DNA of 15,993 bases from an uncultured Collinsella sp. (GTDB lineage Bacteria; Actinomycetota; Coriobacteriia; Coriobacteriales; Coriobacteriaceae): assembly GCA_934655755.1 (NCBI GenBank), contig CAKUHA010000024.1, positions 1 to 15,993 on the forward strand, in the 5' to 3' direction. The notes under the pieces were generated by a model, which was not told where the DNA came from, ran no database searches, and saw only the letters and a program-made list of their open reading frames with translations. This document shows positions 15,667-15,993 of the stretch, in pieces; the stretch's first letter is position 1; every line of letters starts with the position of its first letter. Made by a program: the position numbers and the translations under genes.

Positions 15667-15699
15667 CCTGGCGGGTTCGAATCCCATGCGATGGGCCCA
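15667..15699 (+). repeat. Tandem unit A: 3' block only (5' part missing)
   Basis: Contains CCTGGCGGGTTCGAATCCC then ATGC, two variable bases (GA) and TGGGCCCA. The first 23 bases match unit B at 15852-15874 exactly, as does TGGGCCCA. GGGTTCGAATCCC looks like a tRNA T-arm (G-TTCGAAT-C). Here CCCAT-GCG-ATGGG can also form a hairpin that competes for the same CCC. The matching 5' block is not found upstream; the candidate MITE ends 22 bases to the left. Strand given by the T-loop orientation only. Confidence 0.6.
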
Positions 15700-15704
15700 A
15701 ACAA

Positions 15705-15730
15705 AAACGGTCCCCTTTCGAGGACCGTTT
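15705..15730. terminator. Terminator-like hairpin between units A and B
   Basis: AAACGGTCC (15705-15713) pairs with GGACCGTTT (15722-15730), a 9-bp stem with an 8-base loop. On the minus strand it is followed by a longer T-rich run (TTTTTGTTT including stem bases) than on the plus strand (TTT then CC), so it could end transcripts from either side, better for minus. Confidence 0.5.
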
Positions 15731-15737
15731 CCAAATC

Positions 15738-15884
15738 AGTGGTGGGCGATGAGGGATATCCGCGTGCGGCTTCGCCGCCCGCTTCCGCTTCGGGCCTCCG
15801 GCCCTCGCGTGCTGCGCTGGAAAACGCTTGCGCGTTTCCTCAGCTCCGCACCCTGGCGGGTTCGAATCCCATGCACTGGGCCCA
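15738..15884 (+). ncRNA. Tandem unit B: complete structured unit with T-loop-like 3' block (unclassified)
   Basis: 147 bases bounded by conserved ends. The first 47 bases (15738-15784) are identical to 15924-15970; the 3' block (15852-15884) matches unit A. The ends can pair: TGGGC (5') with GCCCA (3'), and GCGATGAGGGAT with ATCCCATGC, allowing bulges. Between them are GC-rich hairpins: GCGGC-TTC-GCCGC, GGGCC-TCC-GGCCC and a GGAAA/TTTCC stem. The GGGTTCGAATCCC motif resembles a tRNA T-arm, but no anticodon arm or 7-bp acceptor fits, so it is not a normal tRNA. It could be a structured RNA, a tRNA-derived repeat or an integration-site array. The transcribed strand is unresolved. Confidence 0.4.
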
Positions 15885-15892
15885 AAAAAGAA

Positions 15893-15914
15893 AGGCCCCC
15901 GTTGCTGGGAGCCT
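15893..15914. terminator. Terminator-like hairpin between units B and C
   Basis: AGGCCCCC (15893-15900) pairs with GGGAGCCT (15907-15914) with one C-A mismatch and a GTTGCT loop. The T-run (TTTCTTTTTT) lies on the minus strand only; plus-strand flank is AACAAAAC. Same place relative to the units as the hairpin at 15705. Confidence 0.4.
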
Positions 15915-15923
15915 AACAAAACA

Positions 15924-15993
15924 AGTGGTGGGCGATGAGGGATATCCGCGTGCGGCTTCGCCGCCCGCTTTCGCTGCGGCGCTTCGCGCCTTG
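15924..15993 (+). repeat. Tandem unit C: 5' block, cut by window edge
   Basis: The first 47 bases are identical to the start of unit B, 186 bases upstream. After that the sequence diverges into a different GC-rich hairpin region (GCGGC-GCTTC-GCGCC type), so the 5' block is conserved while the middle varies. The 3' block would lie beyond the window. Confidence 0.6.

Noticed and set aside
15738..15884. Canonical tRNA gene (GGTTCGAATCCC motif)
   Set aside because: The stem beside the T-loop is only 3 bp, the distance from loop to the 3' end is wrong, and no anticodon or D arm can be placed.
15911..15917. GCCTAAC resembling an integron attC half-site
   Set aside because: A single occurrence, not repeated at the other unit boundary, with no matching GTTAGGC partner or integrase in view.
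15479..15919. 146-residue minus-strand open frame over the tandem units and the MITE
   Set aside because: It crosses two unrelated elements, and its repeated DSNP- and GIRTR-like segments are just translations of the T-loop block; no ribosome site or family features.
15738..15993. CRISPR array
   Set aside because: The repeat period is about 186 bp with identical 47-base blocks and structured middles, far from CRISPR repeat and spacer sizes, and no cas genes are present.

Overview
The window is high-GC bacterial chromosome. Gene content and style suggest a gut Coriobacteriia (Actinomycetota), most likely a Collinsella-like organism. The reasons are GC-ending codons, a groES-groEL pair ending in GGGMY, an FMN-riboswitch-controlled ECF transporter with a fused double ATPase, an argCJBD cluster, and intergenic gaps filled with large hairpins. 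The taxonomy is inference; no rRNA or marker gene was available to test it.

Layout. 1-1022 (minus): 3'-truncated M20-type amidohydrolase/peptidase, divergent from 1191-2828 (plus), a YtcJ-like metal-dependent amidohydrolase. 2829-3195: no gene; a nested long inverted repeat, then the groES leader. 3196-5223: groES-groEL, followed by another long inverted repeat enclosing a terminator-like hairpin. 5396-5620: non-coding, with small palindromes and a good promoter. 5623-5803: FMN riboswitch controlling ribU (5815-6405), a fused ecfA (6402-8306) and ecfT (8306-9106), the genes overlapping by 1-4 nt, plus a pyridoxamine-phosphate-oxidase-like flavoprotein gene (9137-9583). A paralogue of that last gene (9751-10161) lies beyond a third long inverted repeat and ends in a strong terminator. 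10426-15310: arginine biosynthesis genes argC, argJ, argB and argD, behind an AT-rich palindromic leader that looks like an ArgR target. 15311-15993: no protein gene; the argD terminator, a 218-bp element with 27-bp terminal inverted repeats (candidate MITE), and the start of a tandem array of about 186-bp structured units carrying a tRNA T-loop-like motif.

How the genes work together. RibU (substrate-binding membrane subunit), the double ATPase and EcfT make a complete energy-coupling-factor importer, probably for riboflavin and switched off when FMN is plentiful; the adjacent split-barrel proteins probably bind flavin. ArgB, ArgC, ArgD and ArgJ convert N-acetylglutamate (or glutamate via ArgJ recycling) to ornithine. 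GroES/GroEL is the general chaperonin.

Most unusual are the non-coding structures. Three intergenic long inverted repeats (33-38 bp perfect arms, 126-145 bp overall) all lie just after a stop codon and share a G-rich core in their arms, suggesting one REPIN-like or 3'-UTR hairpin family. The right-edge tandem units are not canonical tRNAs, and I cannot assign them to a known RNA or repeat family.
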